In this document: one piece after another, positions 10,641-20,024 of the stretch | Position numbering within the stretch: position 1 is the first letter of the stretch | How the letters are laid out: each line of letters opens with the position of its first letter | Assembly (NCBI GenBank): GCA_012798435.1 | Contig: JAAZNF010000022.1 | Span: 1 to 64,000, forward strand | Source: Myxococcales bacterium | Lineage (GTDB): Bacteria > Myxococcota > B64-G9 | Length of the DNA: 64,000 bases | Direction of reading: 5' to 3' | Notes under the pieces: generated by a model | What the model was told of the DNA's origin: nothing | The model's database searches: none | The model's input: only the letters and a program-made list of their open reading frames with translations | Translations under genes and position numbers: made by a program

Positions 10641-12733
10641 CCACGCCCAGCGATGAAGATCTCGCGGTCCCTCCCCCGCCCCCCCCGTTACCCAGCCGCC
10701 GCCTCCGACCGGCCGGCCGCTGGCTGGTCGGCATCTGGCTGCTCGTCCCCGGCCTGGCGCTGGCGGGGACGATCTCGCTCTTCGCCCTGTGGCACATGCC
10801 GCGCGAGGAACACCTCGTCCGCGAGCTCTCGCAAGGGTTGGAGCGCTCCCGAGAGCGCGAGCGGGATCTCCACGCGTCCCTGCAGAAGCTCGAGGCGCGG
10901 GAGCGCGAGTGCCGCCGGGAGCAGGCGCGCACCAGCGCCGCCGAGCGGCGGGAACGCTCGTTGCGGGAACTCACCATGCCGTTGCTGGCCGCGCTGGCGG
11001 ACAAGAAGATCGAGGAGGTGCCCTCCGACGCCACCGTCCGGGCGGTGCTGGAACGGGCCTCGCCCGAGCTCCTCGATCTGTCGCTGATCGATAATGCCGG
11101 ACAGCAGGTGTTCGTCCGGAGAGGGGGGGCCGCGGGTACCTTGCGGGAGGCACTGCCCGAGCTGGCCGCCGTCTATGCCCCGGACCGTCCGTCGCCGCCG
11201 GCCAGCCAACCCGGCTGGCACTGGTTCGGAGTCAAGGGATACAACCTGCAACTCGCCTACCGCTCCCAGGAAGAGGAGCTCCCTGCCACAACCGAGCCGC
11301 CGCTCGCCCCGGCGCCTGCCGAGCCGGCCGCCACGGCCGCCGCCTCGCTGTCGCCCGCGCTGCGCCCCTGGCACCTGATGCTCGCCGGCGCCGCCGCTCT
11401 CGTGCTCCTCCTGTTTGCCTTCGTGTGGATCAACGCGCGGGTGCTCCGGCCGCTGCACGAACTTTCCCAACGTTCCCGAGACATGCTGGAGCGGCCGGCC
11501 CAGACGGCCCCCATCGTTCCCTTCGAGTCCGGGCCGGCCCGCGAGCTTTCGCTTTCGCTCCAGCGCCTGCAGCATGCCGTGCACCGCTTGGCCGAGGAAG
11601 ACCAGGCCGCCGAGGAACGCAAACAATCGCTCCAGGCGCTGGTGTCCCTGCTCGAGGAGGTGCGCCGCGGCGAGCTCGGCCAGCGCATCCAGGACCTGTG
11701 TCCCGAGTTCTCTCTGCTGGGATCTTCGCTGAACCGCGCGCTGGAGGAGGTGTCCGGGCGCATGCAGGCCGCTCGGGAGGCCACCCAGCGCATGGAAGAC
11801 GCTGCCCGGCGCTTGACGAGCCTGGCCGAGGCGATGGCCGGAAGGATGGAAGGCCCCGGCGCCGAGGCGGTCGCCGACCCCACGCTCCTCGCCGACGCCC
11901 TCGAAGTGCAGCTTCGGGAGATCTTCGCCTCCGCCCGGGCCCTGATCGCCGAGGGCGAATCGAGCGTGTCCGGGGCCGAACCCGAGCCGGCGGGGGAAGG
12001 CCCGCTGGCGCTCGCCGAGCTTCGGGCCGACGTGGAGTCTCTGGAGCTCGCGGAGCAAGCACTGCAGCCGTTCTTCTCCGATCTTACCGGGCTGTCCACC
12101 ACGCTGGCGGTGGCCGCGCAGTCCGGCACGACCCCCAACTTGGAGGAGCTGGCCCGGACGGCCCGACGGTTGGTCGAGTCCCTGGAGACGGCCCAAACGG
12201 ACCTCCGGCTCCACCGCGGACGGCTGTCCCGAAACCTGGAGGCGCTGGCCGGCGTGGATATCGAGCTTCAGTCTCTCCGGGCGCTGCAAAACCGCCTGTA
12301 CCGACTCCGCGAGCAGCTGCTCCAGAGACTCTCGGCCTTCGAACCCGTCGGGCGCGGCCTGGGAGAGCGGGTTCGGCAATTGGTCGCCGAGATCCAGCAG
12401 CGGCGCGCGCACCAGCGCTCGCTGCAGGAGTTCGTCTCAGGGCTGTCAGAGTCGGCTCACGCCCTGGCCGGGACCGGCCGCGAGCTGCTCACGCACCTTG
12501 GAACCCTCCGGACCGCCACGGTGCTGCGATCGCCGTCGCGGGAGATGGCCGAGCAGCTGAGCCGCTTGCACCAGGCGTTGGAGCGGCTGGCCCAGACCGC
12601 CGGGCAGGACGGCATCCAGGCGCTGCGCCCGGAGACCACCGAGATCGTCCGGCGCATCCAGGAGAGCGCGGCCCGGGTCCAGGAACGCCTGACGCAGAAC
12701 TCCTTCCACCCCCCTCCCGACGGCCCCGCATGA
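10637..12733 (+). CDS. Chemoreceptor-like membrane protein with long coiled coils
   Basis: This protein has 698 residues and starts at the ATG within the ATGA overlap. A proline-rich cytoplasmic start leads to TM1 (about 29-52), a periplasmic region of about 195 residues that opens with a charged coiled coil, TM2 (about 248-268), a HAMP-like segment starting RVLRPLHELSQRSRDMLERP, and then about 400 residues of coiled coil. This is the layout of a methyl-accepting chemotaxis protein. The conserved hairpin tip is missing; only a vague echo (LAVAAQSGTTPNLEELARTA) stands where the family has a highly conserved CheA-binding tip. It is probably a receptor-like scaffold for the next protein rather than a classical chemoreceptor. 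Confidence 0.65.
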   Translation: MTTPSDEDLAVPPPPPPLPSRRLRPAGRWLVGIWLLVPGLALAGTISLFALWHMPREEHLVRELSQGLERSRERERDLHASLQKLEARERECRREQARTSAAERRERSLRELTMPLLAALADKKIEEVPSDATVRAVLERASPELLDLSLIDNAGQQVFVRRGGAAGTLREALPELAAVYAPDRPSPPASQPGWHWFGVKGYNLQLAYRSQEEELPATTEPPLAPAPAEPAATAAASLSPALRPWHLMLAGAAALVLLLFAFVWINARVLRPLHELSQRSRDMLERPAQTAPIVPFESGPARELSLSLQRLQHAVHRLAEEDQAAEERKQSLQALVSLLEEVRRGELGQRIQDLCPEFSLLGSSLNRALEEVSGRMQAAREATQRMEDAARRLTSLAEAMAGRMEGPGAEAVADPTLLADALEVQLREIFASARALIAEGESSVSGAEPEPAGEGPLALAELRADVESLELAEQALQPFFSDLTGLSTTLAVAAQSGTTPNLEELARTARRLVESLETAQTDLRLHRGRLSRNLEALAGVDIELQSLRALQNRLYRLREQLLQRLSAFEPVGRGLGERVRQLVAEIQQRRAHQRSLQEFVSGLSESAHALAGTGRELLTHLGTLRTATVLRSPSREMAEQLSRLHQALERLAQTAGQDGIQALRPETTEIVRRIQESAARVQERLTQNSFHPPPDGPA

Positions 12734-14085
12734 GCCCGGCCAAGGTCAACCCGATTCTCGCCGCCTCTCTGGCCGAGGAGATCCTCGCGGCCGCGGGGTT
12801 CCTGGCCTCCCCCGAGCCACCGTCCCGCGTGGCGATGCGCGAACGCCTCCAGGCCCTGCGGGACGCCGCCAGCATGGCCGGTATCCCGGCGGCGCACCCG
12901 GCGCTGGAAAAGGCCGAGCGCCTGGTGTCGCTCTCCAGGGAGGAACGACTCACCGAAGAAGAGGCGACCGAGGTGTTTCGTTCCCTGGACGAGCTGCATG
13001 CGGGTCTGAACTCGGACACCGGCTCGGACGCGGTTGCGGTTCTCGCCCGGATCGGGAACCTGGCGGATGAGCTTTCCGCTCGAACGGCCTCGGAGCAAGC
13101 ACTGCTGCGAAGCCTGGCCGAGACCGTCGAGCGACTGGGCGCAGCGCCGGCCAGCGACGGCGCCCGGTGGCGGGAGGCGGCTCGACTGCTGTCGAGCCTC
13201 GGTCGCCAGAACCTGCAACTGCGGGCGATGGCGATCGAGATGGAGCACTCGGCCGGCTGGCTCGCCGCGCAGGCCGCGTCGCTCCATAAGACGCCGCTTT
13301 CGCACCTTTCTTTCGAGTGGCGGCGGCTGGCCCGGGACGTTTCCCGCGAGGCCTCGCGCCCGGCCTCGCTCGAAATCCGCATCCTCCCCGGCGGCGTGGC
13401 GCGAGATCGCATCGAGCCGCTGCGGCGCTTGGTCGGGGGCTTGCTGCGGGAAGCCATCGTCGATCTCCGGCCGCCGGAACAGCGGCGGCGGGAGCGGCGC
13501 CCGCCGGTGGCCACGCTCCGCGTCCAGATAGAAGCGCAGGACTGGCGCCTGCGGCTGCGCCTGGAAGGTTTTGAGGATCCGGCCACGACGAAACGGGCGC
13601 TGGACAAGGGGCACAGCGACGTGCTCGCGCTGGGCGCGGTCTTCTCCCTTACGCCGCGCGAGGCGGCCTGGGACGTGCTGCTGGAGTGGCTCGAGCCCCC
13701 CGCGTTGTGTCAGGTCGTGCGGGCACGGGTCGGACAGATGGACGTGCTCCTACCCCTGGAGATCCTCGAGAACCCGCCGCCCGCGTCCGCGACAACCTCG
13801 CTCCCTCCCCCGCTGCCGGATCCGGCGTTTGCCGGCGGCCCGGCGAACACGGTCTTCGTGATGCGCTGCGGAGACTTTCGCGCTTCTCTGCCCACCCGCG
13901 TGCTGGATCCGCCGTGCTGGGTGCACCTGGCACGGTTACAGCCGCCAAATCCAGGTTGGGCAGCTGCCCGCGCGGTGGTCCGGCACCGGACCTTGCCGGT
14001 GCTGCACCCCTGGTTCTTCTGTCGCGTGGGATCCGACCGTGCTTCGTCGGTTTCGCCCGAGAAAGGAGCCGCTTCCGATGACTGA
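12730..14085 (+). CDS. CheA-like protein lacking all catalytic motifs
   Basis: This protein has 451 residues and starts in an ATGA overlap. An Hpt-like helical start has LQALRDAASMAGI, where CheA P1 has the phospho-His; Gln41 stands in its place. About residues 215-310 follow the CheA ATPase outline (IEPLRRLVGGLLREAIVDLRP for the family's DPLxHLVRNAxDHGIE), but the Asn, the His and the glycine-rich ATP motifs are absent. A CheW-like segment follows (VVRARVGQMDVLLPLEIL), and a second CheW-like stretch may end the protein. It therefore looks like a non-catalytic CheA scaffold. The frame is clean and codon use matches the neighbours, so it is not a pseudogene. Confidence 0.6.
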   Translation: MSPAKVNPILAASLAEEILAAAGFLASPEPPSRVAMRERLQALRDAASMAGIPAAHPALEKAERLVSLSREERLTEEEATEVFRSLDELHAGLNSDTGSDAVAVLARIGNLADELSARTASEQALLRSLAETVERLGAAPASDGARWREAARLLSSLGRQNLQLRAMAIEMEHSAGWLAAQAASLHKTPLSHLSFEWRRLARDVSREASRPASLEIRILPGGVARDRIEPLRRLVGGLLREAIVDLRPPEQRRRERRPPVATLRVQIEAQDWRLRLRLEGFEDPATTKRALDKGHSDVLALGAVFSLTPREAAWDVLLEWLEPPALCQVVRARVGQMDVLLPLEILENPPPASATTSLPPPLPDPAFAGGPANTVFVMRCGDFRASLPTRVLDPPCWVHLARLQPPNPGWAAARAVVRHRTLPVLHPWFFCRVGSDRASSVSPEKGAASDD

Positions 14086-16789
14086 CGCTCGGCGTCTCCT
14101 GTTGATCTCGCTCTCGATCTCCCTGCTCGCGCCGACCGGGCCGGCGAGCGCTCAAGCGGACCGCGTCGCCCGCATGTCAGAACGGTTGCTCCAGGAGCGC
14201 GACATCCCGGATTGGGAGCAGGCGGTCGGGATCTTCGCCGAGATCAACGACCCTCGTGTGCTCGGCACCCTGCTTCGCCTGCTGGACAGCGGCAACGCCG
14301 TGGCCCGGGCCGAGGCGGCTGGCGTGTTGTGGCGCTACAACACCAAGGAGGTACGAGAAAAGCTCGTGGCGCTATCACAGCAGGGCGTGCCGCTGGTGCG
14401 CGTCGAGGCCGCCAAGTCACTGTGCCTGATGAAATTCACCGCCGCCTTGTCTACGCTGGAGGAGTTGCTCTCCTCCGCGGACACCGAGGTCCGCGCCCGG
14501 ACGTGGCGGGCGCTGGCGAACATCCCTGAAGAGGGAGCCCGCCGCCTGGTCGAGAAGCCTCCGCGCGCCGCCGCCGGCGATACCGTGTGGAGCGCCTACG
14601 CCGCCTACCGTCACGAGCTGGATCGCCCACGCCAACTCGAAACGCTCCAGAAGATCCTGCTCAACCTCCCGCAGGCCTCCTGGCTCGCGGGCAAGATCGA
14701 TCCGCGCCGCTCGGATCTCGAGGAGGCCGCCCGCCTGGCGGAAAAGGGGCAGAAGCTCCGTCTCCAGGCCGCCGCGGCGTTGTCTCGGCTGCACGACGGG
14801 CCCGCCTTGGACATCCTGGCCCTGGGATGCGCCGATCCAGCAACGTTCGATCTCCCCGAGGGGCCGGCGCGCCTGCTCGCGCGCGCGGGGGACGCGGCGT
14901 TGCCGCCGGTGAGCCGGGCGCTACGACACGAGAAGCTCCTGGTCCGGTTGGGAGCGGCGCGGACGGCGGAGTTGCTCAACCTGACCCCGGAGGCGGACCG
15001 AAAGCCGCTGGCCGAGGCGTTGGACGCGGCCCTGGAAGACGGCAGCCACCTGCTGCGGATCCACGCGCTGCGAGCCGCGGCGGCGCAGCGCCTGACCGGG
15101 CTTGCCCCGCGAATTCGCGAGGGCTTGCGACACGCGCACGCCGGCACCCGGGCCGAGGCGGCCCGCGCGCTCGGCGTGCTGCGGCTCGATGACGCCTTCG
15201 CTACGCTGAGCGGGAGGCTCCAGGACGAACCCGATCGCGGGGTGCGCCGCGCCCTGTACCAGTCCATCGCGCTCCTGCGCTCCGAGGCGGCCGCCGACTC
15301 GCTGCTGCCTCGCCTCAAGAACCTCGCCACCCAGGCCAACCGCAGCGCCCAGGCGGCGGAGGAAGCCTCCTGGTGCCTTACCGCCATGGCCTCCGCCGGA
15401 GACGCCGCGGCCCGGCTGGCGCTGCGGCTGCTTCCCAAGCTGGAAGGCCCGCGCCGCGACATGATGCTCGAACTGCTGGCGGCCTCGGGCAGCGAGCCCG
15501 GGCTCGATTTCTTCATGGATCGTCTGCGCGACGCGCCACCGCCGCCCGAGGATCCGGCGGTCCGGTTCTTCGACAGCCTGGACGAGCGTTTCGTCCCGCG
15601 CCTTCTGCAGCTCATAGAGTCCGAGACCGCCATGTGGATCCGGGTCATCCTGGCGCGAGCGCTGTACCGCCTGGGACGTGTGGAATTCGGGCGCGGGATC
15701 CTGTGGGCGCTGCGTAACGAGGACGGGTACCTGCGTAGGCTCGGCGCGGCGCTGGCCAGGGAGTTGAACATCCCCGGCTCCGTCGAACTCCTGGCCGGTT
15801 TGCTGGAAACGGACGCAGAGACCGCCTGGTTCGCGGCCCGCTCCCTGTTCGCCGACGGTTCCAGCGAGGCGTTGCGCGCCTACCTGGCCAGGCTCGGCTC
15901 GAGCGCCCTGCGGCGCAGGCGGCCGGTGCCCCTCACCAACTACTGGGACGGCGACAACAGGGGCCTGCACCCATCCCAGAAGGACTTCGACTCGGACCGG
16001 GTGTGGGTGGCCTTCGCCGACGATCGCCTGGGCCGGCCCTACGACCTGTTTCTGACCTCCTCCAACGATGGCGGCAAGGTGTGGGCCGAGCCGGTGTTCA
16101 CTGGCCTCACCTCGTTCGCCGATCCCGCCGGCGAGGTTCCGCCACCCACCTTCTCGCTGAAGGTACGCGGCCGCGACATCACCGTGGCCTGGACCCACAC
16201 CCGGGCCCAAGGAACCGATCCCGATCGCCCGCAACACAAGACCCAGCAGCGCGTCCATCCCTTCAAGTACCAGGACTTCTTCAAGGATCGGGACCAGGAC
16301 GGCCTGCGGGACAGCGAGGAGCTGGCGCTCTTCACCAACCCGGCGCTGGCGGACAGCGATGGCGACGGCTTGTCTGATGGAGACGACAAGAACCCCCTGG
16401 CCGCGCCACCCGATCTTGCGCGCGACGAAGACGTGATCCGGGTGCTGGCCTTCTCGCATGCGCTGTTCTCGGGAAAGCTGCTCCCGGGCGCACCCCGTCT
16501 GCTGTGCGTAGTGCTGCCGGCGGGCGGCGGGCGGGTGCCCGAGGTCGCGGCCTTCCCCTGGCTGGTGCTGCACCTGCGGGCAGACCAGCTCCTGACGTTG
16601 TGGCAGAATACTGGCGCCAGCTTCCCCCGCCTCGCGTTCGGCGCCACCCGGATCGACTCCGGCGGCCTGCGGGCCGTCCAGTCGCTCACGCTGCAACGGG
16701 ACGCGCGCGACCGGTTACAGGTGATGGTGGGCCTGGCCCGCCGGGGAGACCAGTGGGTCGTCACCGGCATGAGCCAGGAGGAGCCATGA
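14078..16789 (+). CDS. Secreted HEAT-repeat protein with C-terminal calcium-type repeat
   Basis: This protein has 903 residues and starts at an ATG after GAAAGGAGC, overlapping the end of the CheA-like gene by 8 bp. A signal peptide ends near GPASAQA. About residues 25-600 are HEAT/PBS-type helical repeats (DPRVLGTLLRLLDSGNAVAR, RAEAARALGVLRLDDA and many more), usually protein-binding solenoids. About residues 620-720 contain a WVAFADDRLGRPYDLFLTSS stretch like a sialidase-type BNR repeat. Near residue 745 there is a thrombospondin type-3 unit (DRDQDGLRDSEE, DSDGDGLSDGDD). The end is a beta-rich domain of unknown type. A periplasmic or surface scaffold is inferred. An upstream in-frame ATG at 14039 is rejected because it hides the signal peptide. 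Confidence 0.8.
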   Translation: MTDARRLLLISLSISLLAPTGPASAQADRVARMSERLLQERDIPDWEQAVGIFAEINDPRVLGTLLRLLDSGNAVARAEAAGVLWRYNTKEVREKLVALSQQGVPLVRVEAAKSLCLMKFTAALSTLEELLSSADTEVRARTWRALANIPEEGARRLVEKPPRAAAGDTVWSAYAAYRHELDRPRQLETLQKILLNLPQASWLAGKIDPRRSDLEEAARLAEKGQKLRLQAAAALSRLHDGPALDILALGCADPATFDLPEGPARLLARAGDAALPPVSRALRHEKLLVRLGAARTAELLNLTPEADRKPLAEALDAALEDGSHLLRIHALRAAAAQRLTGLAPRIREGLRHAHAGTRAEAARALGVLRLDDAFATLSGRLQDEPDRGVRRALYQSIALLRSEAAADSLLPRLKNLATQANRSAQAAEEASWCLTAMASAGDAAARLALRLLPKLEGPRRDMMLELLAASGSEPGLDFFMDRLRDAPPPPEDPAVRFFDSLDERFVPRLLQLIESETAMWIRVILARALYRLGRVEFGRGILWALRNEDGYLRRLGAALARELNIPGSVELLAGLLETDAETAWFAARSLFADGSSEALRAYLARLGSSALRRRRPVPLTNYWDGDNRGLHPSQKDFDSDRVWVAFADDRLGRPYDLFLTSSNDGGKVWAEPVFTGLTSFADPAGEVPPPTFSLKVRGRDITVAWTHTRAQGTDPDRPQHKTQQRVHPFKYQDFFKDRDQDGLRDSEELALFTNPALADSDGDGLSDGDDKNPLAAPPDLARDEDVIRVLAFSHALFSGKLLPGAPRLLCVVLPAGGGRVPEVAAFPWLVLHLRADQLLTLWQNTGASFPRLAFGATRIDSGGLRAVQSLTLQRDARDRLQVMVGLARRGDQWVVTGMSQEEP

Positions 16790-17721
16790 GCGCCCCCGCC
16801 CTCCGAACGTTGGTGATCATCAACCCCCACAGCGCCAACGGCGCCACCGGGCGGCGCTGGAAGACCATCCGTGAGGAACTGCGCCGGGCCATTGGCGATT
16901 TTGACGAACGCTTCACCGAACGAACGGGACACGCCACTGACCTTGCCCGCGAAGGCCTGCGCACTGGCTGCGAGCGCATCGTGGCGGTGGGCGGCGACGG
17001 CACCAACAACGAGGTGGTGAACGGTTTCTTCGAGCATGGCCGCCCTGTCAACCCGCAGGCCGCGCTGGGCTTCATCCCCCGCGGGACCGGGGGCGATTTT
17101 CGCAGGACCCTGGGCATCGGCAAACGTCTCGAGGAGTGCCTGCCCGTCCTCCAGGCAGGACGGGTGCGCCCCGTGGACGTGGGCACTGCGACTTTCCGGG
17201 ACGGCGCCGGGCGCGAGACCCACCGGCACTTCATCAACATCACCAGCTTCGGCATCGGCGGGCTGGTCGACGCCCTGGTCAACCGCTCCTCCAAGGCGCT
17301 GGGTGGCCGGCTCTCCTTTCTCCTGGCCACCGCCCGTGCCCTGGCCTCGTACCGCAACCGCCACATCCGGCTGCGGGTGGACGACACCTTCGACGAGCGG
17401 CTCACCATCAACAACGTGGCGGTGGCGAACGGCCAGTACTTCGGGGGCGGCATGTGGGTGGCGCCCAAGGCATCGCCCGACGACGGGCTCTTCGACGTGG
17501 TGATCCTGGGCGATCTCTCCCGCGGCGAGGTAATCCGCGGCTCGCGCCGCATCTACCGCGGCACCCACCTCGAGATGCCGAAGGTGCGCTGGCTGCGCGG
17601 GCGCCGCGTCGTCGCCGAGAGCGACGAGGAAGTGCTCATCGACATGGACGGGGAGCAGCCCGGGCGGCTTCCCATCACCTGCGAGCTTCTGCCCGGCGCG
17701 CTGCGCCTCATCGTCCCCTGA
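16786..17721 (+). CDS. Diacylglycerol kinase-like lipid kinase
   Basis: This protein has 311 residues and starts at the ATG in an ATGA overlap. It belongs to the DAGK/YegS/sphingosine kinase superfamily: an N-terminal VIINPHSANGATGRRW, the nucleotide motif VGGDGTNNEVVNGFF and PRGTGGDFRRTLGI, and a C-terminal beta-sandwich with IDMDGEQPGRLPI. In the third motif Gly replaces the Asn of the commoner GTGNDF; this variant is frequent in the family. The likely reaction is ATP-dependent phosphorylation of a lipid hydroxyl at the inner membrane; the substrate cannot be told from sequence. It is the last gene of the cluster and converges with the ABC exporter genes. Confidence 0.88.
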   Translation: MSAPALRTLVIINPHSANGATGRRWKTIREELRRAIGDFDERFTERTGHATDLAREGLRTGCERIVAVGGDGTNNEVVNGFFEHGRPVNPQAALGFIPRGTGGDFRRTLGIGKRLEECLPVLQAGRVRPVDVGTATFRDGAGRETHRHFINITSFGIGGLVDALVNRSSKALGGRLSFLLATARALASYRNRHIRLRVDDTFDERLTINNVAVANGQYFGGGMWVAPKASPDDGLFDVVILGDLSRGEVIRGSRRIYRGTHLEMPKVRWLRGRRVVAESDEEVLIDMDGEQPGRLPITCELLPGALRLIVP

Positions 17722-17726
17722 GTCCC

Positions 17727-18875
17727 TCAGGCGAGCCGCTTGCGAAAGCGCAGCGCTCCCAGCCCCAGCACCGAGAGGCCGAAGACGAGCAGCACCAGCA
17801 GCTTGGGCCACAGCTCGGCCAGACCGCTGCCACGGATGAGACAGCCGCGCATGAACTCCACGAAGTAGCGCATGGGATTGAGGTAGGTGATGGGCTGGAG
17901 CCAGCCGGGCATGTTGCCGATGGGGGTGGCGAACCCCGAGAGCAGCAGGGCCGGCAGCATGAAGAACAGCGCCCCCAGCATGGCCTGCTGCTGGGTGCGG
18001 CTCACCGTGGAGATGAGGATGCCGATCCCGAGCGTGGTCAGCAGGTACACCAGGGTGCCGGCGAACACCAACCACAGCGGCCCGCGCATCGGCACGTCGA
18101 ACAGCAGCGCCCCGATGGCCACCAGGCCGGCCACGTCGATGAGGCCCAGGAAGGCGAACGGCAGGCACTTGCCCGTGAGCAGCGCCATCGGCGAAAGGGG
18201 CGTGACCAGGATCTGCTCCAGCGTGCCCAGTTCCCTCTCGCGCGCGATGCCCATGGCCGTGAGCAGCGTGGTGACGAGCAGCAGCAAGAACGCCGCCACC
18301 CCCGGCACCATGTAGCGCGGCGAGGACAGGCGCGGGTTGTACATGATGCGCGGCTCGAGCGTCAGCCGGGGGACGGCCAGCGAACGGCCCTGGAGGCGCT
18401 CGAGCCATGAGAGCCGCTCTTGGCTCAGGCGCGCGGCCCGGCCGACGAAGAATTGGGTCGAGGCGCTCATGGCCACCAGCGCCCGGTTGGAGTCGCTGCC
18501 GTCGATGAAGACCTGCACCGACGCCGCCTGGCCGGCGCGCAGGCGCTCGCCCAGACCCCGCTCCAGGATCAGGGCCACCGCCGCGTCGCCTCGATCCAGC
18601 CAGCGCTCGGCGTCGGCGGGTTCGGCGGCCCGGCCCACCAGTCGAAACGTCCCGCCCGCCAGGTACTCCTGCACCAGCGCCCGGGAGGCGGGGCTCTGGT
18701 CCCGATCGCACACCACCGTGGGCACGGCGTCCACGTCCAGGTCCACGGCGTACCCGAGCACCACCGTCTGGATCAGCGGCGCCATGATCAGGATGGCCAC
18801 CATGCGCCGATCGCGGAAGGTCTGCCGCAGCTCCTTCCTCATTACCGCCATAAGCCCTGAAAGTCCCGTACCCAT
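17727..18875 (-). CDS. ABC-2 type transporter permease (YbhR/YbhS-like), second
   Basis: This permease has 382 residues. TM1 lies near the N terminus (MVAILIMAPLIQTVVLGYAV), then a large extracytoplasmic domain of about 140 residues (VVCDRDQSPASRALV), then five further TM segments from about residue 175. It ends in the basic tail RFRKRLA. This is the long ABC-2 permease type that pairs with a membrane-fusion protein. It is the last gene of the exporter module, 12 bp after its paralogue. Together with the paralogue it should form the transmembrane heterodimer. Confidence 0.9.
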   Translation of the reverse strand: MGTGLSGLMAVMRKELRQTFRDRRMVAILIMAPLIQTVVLGYAVDLDVDAVPTVVCDRDQSPASRALVQEYLAGGTFRLVGRAAEPADAERWLDRGDAAVALILERGLGERLRAGQAASVQVFIDGSDSNRALVAMSASTQFFVGRAARLSQERLSWLERLQGRSLAVPRLTLEPRIMYNPRLSSPRYMVPGVAAFLLLLVTTLLTAMGIARERELGTLEQILVTPLSPMALLTGKCLPFAFLGLIDVAGLVAIGALLFDVPMRGPLWLVFAGTLVYLLTTLGIGILISTVSRTQQQAMLGALFFMLPALLLSGFATPIGNMPGWLQPITYLNPMRYFVEFMRGCLIRGSGLAELWPKLLVLLVFGLSVLGLGALRFRKRLA

Positions 18876-18887
18876 GGCGTCACACCT

Positions 18888-20024
18888 TCAGTCCAGCCGC
18901 CGTTGGAAGCGGGCGTTGGCCGCCGCCAGCATCACCAGGGCGAAGGTGAGCAGCGCCGCGAGCTGCGGCCAGATCTCGGCCGGGCCGTTCCCCTTGAGCA
19001 TGATCCCGCGCAGCGCGCTGATGAAGTAGCGCGCCGGCACGATGGTGGACAACGCCTGCAGCGGCCAGGGCATGTTCTCGATGGGGAAGATGAACCCCGA
19101 CAGCAACACCGTGGGCAGCAGGGCGGTGATGGCGGCCACCTGGGTGGCCAGCTGCTGGTTGCGGGTGAGCACGCTGATCAGCAGGCCCTGCCCCACGCAA
19201 CCCGAGATGAAGACCAGCGCGGTGCCGAGGAGCCAAAGCAGCGAGCCCCGCACGGGCACCTGGAACAGCAGCGTGCCCAGCGCCAGCACCAGCAGCACCT
19301 GCAGCATGCCCAGCGCCACGTAGGGCAGGAGCTTGCCGATCAGGATCTGGAGCCTCTTCGCGGGCGTGGCGAAGAGCTGCTCTAAGCTTCCCCGCTCCCA
19401 CTCGCGGGCCACGCTGAGGGAGGTGAGCAGCACCATCATGAGCGCCAAGATCAAGGCGATCAGGCCCGGCACGATGAAGATGGTGGAGCGCGCCTCGGGG
19501 TTGTAGCGCAGCCGCACCCTGGCATCGAGCGGGGGCGCGAGTTCCAGCGAAAGCCTCGAGAGCAGGCGAAGCTGGTACGCCTTGGCGATGGCCCCCGCGT
19601 ATCCCAGGGCGATGGCCGCGGTCACGCCGTCGGTCCCGTCCAGCAGGAACTGGACCTGGCCCTCGCGGCCGGCGCCGAGTTCCCGCCCGAATCCGGGCGA
19701 TATCACCAGCGCCCCCTGGATGCGGCCGCGATGAAAGTGGCCTTCGGCCTCCTCGGCCGCGTTCGAGAGATCCCACGCCCGCTGGAACACGCCGCTACTT
19801 TCGAAGGCCCGCACAAGCTCGCGCGACTCGGGCGAGCGGTCAGCGTCCAGTACGCCCAGGGGGAGGCGATCCAGATCGAACGTCACCGCGTACCCGAAGA
19901 TGAACAGCATCACCACCGGCATTCCCAGGGCGAGGTACAAGGTGCGCGGGTCCCGCACGATGTGGCGGAGTTCCTTGCCCGACAGCGCCAGGGTCCGGCG
20001 CAGGCTCCGGCCGGCGGGGCTCAC
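18888..20024 (-). CDS. ABC-2 type transporter permease (YbhS/YbhR-like), first
   Basis: This permease has 378 residues. The GTG start at 20024 forms a GTGA overlap with the upstream ATPase stop, which decides the start against a much longer open frame. TM1 is YLALGMPVVMLFIFGYAVTF; a periplasmic domain follows (GVLDADRSPESRELVRAF); five TM segments lie in the C-terminal half, including ARYFISALRGIMLKG, a hallmark of this family. It is a paralogue of the downstream permease, with the same layout and the same DRSPESRxLV motif. It probably pairs with that permease and with the two ATPases just upstream. Confidence 0.92.
   Translation of the reverse strand: MSPAGRSLRRTLALSGKELRHIVRDPRTLYLALGMPVVMLFIFGYAVTFDLDRLPLGVLDADRSPESRELVRAFESSGVFQRAWDLSNAAEEAEGHFHRGRIQGALVISPGFGRELGAGREGQVQFLLDGTDGVTAAIALGYAGAIAKAYQLRLLSRLSLELAPPLDARVRLRYNPEARSTIFIVPGLIALILALMMVLLTSLSVAREWERGSLEQLFATPAKRLQILIGKLLPYVALGMLQVLLVLALGTLLFQVPVRGSLLWLLGTALVFISGCVGQGLLISVLTRNQQLATQVAAITALLPTVLLSGFIFPIENMPWPLQALSTIVPARYFISALRGIMLKGNGPAEIWPQLAALLTFALVMLAAANARFQRRLD

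Noticed and set aside
12730-14085. CheA-like gene as a decayed pseudogene
   Set aside because: The frame is uninterrupted for 451 codons, it is translationally coupled on both sides, and codon use equals the neighbours.
16039-18711. An 890-codon minus-strand open frame
   Set aside because: It crosses the ends of convergent well-supported genes and has no family motifs or ribosome site.
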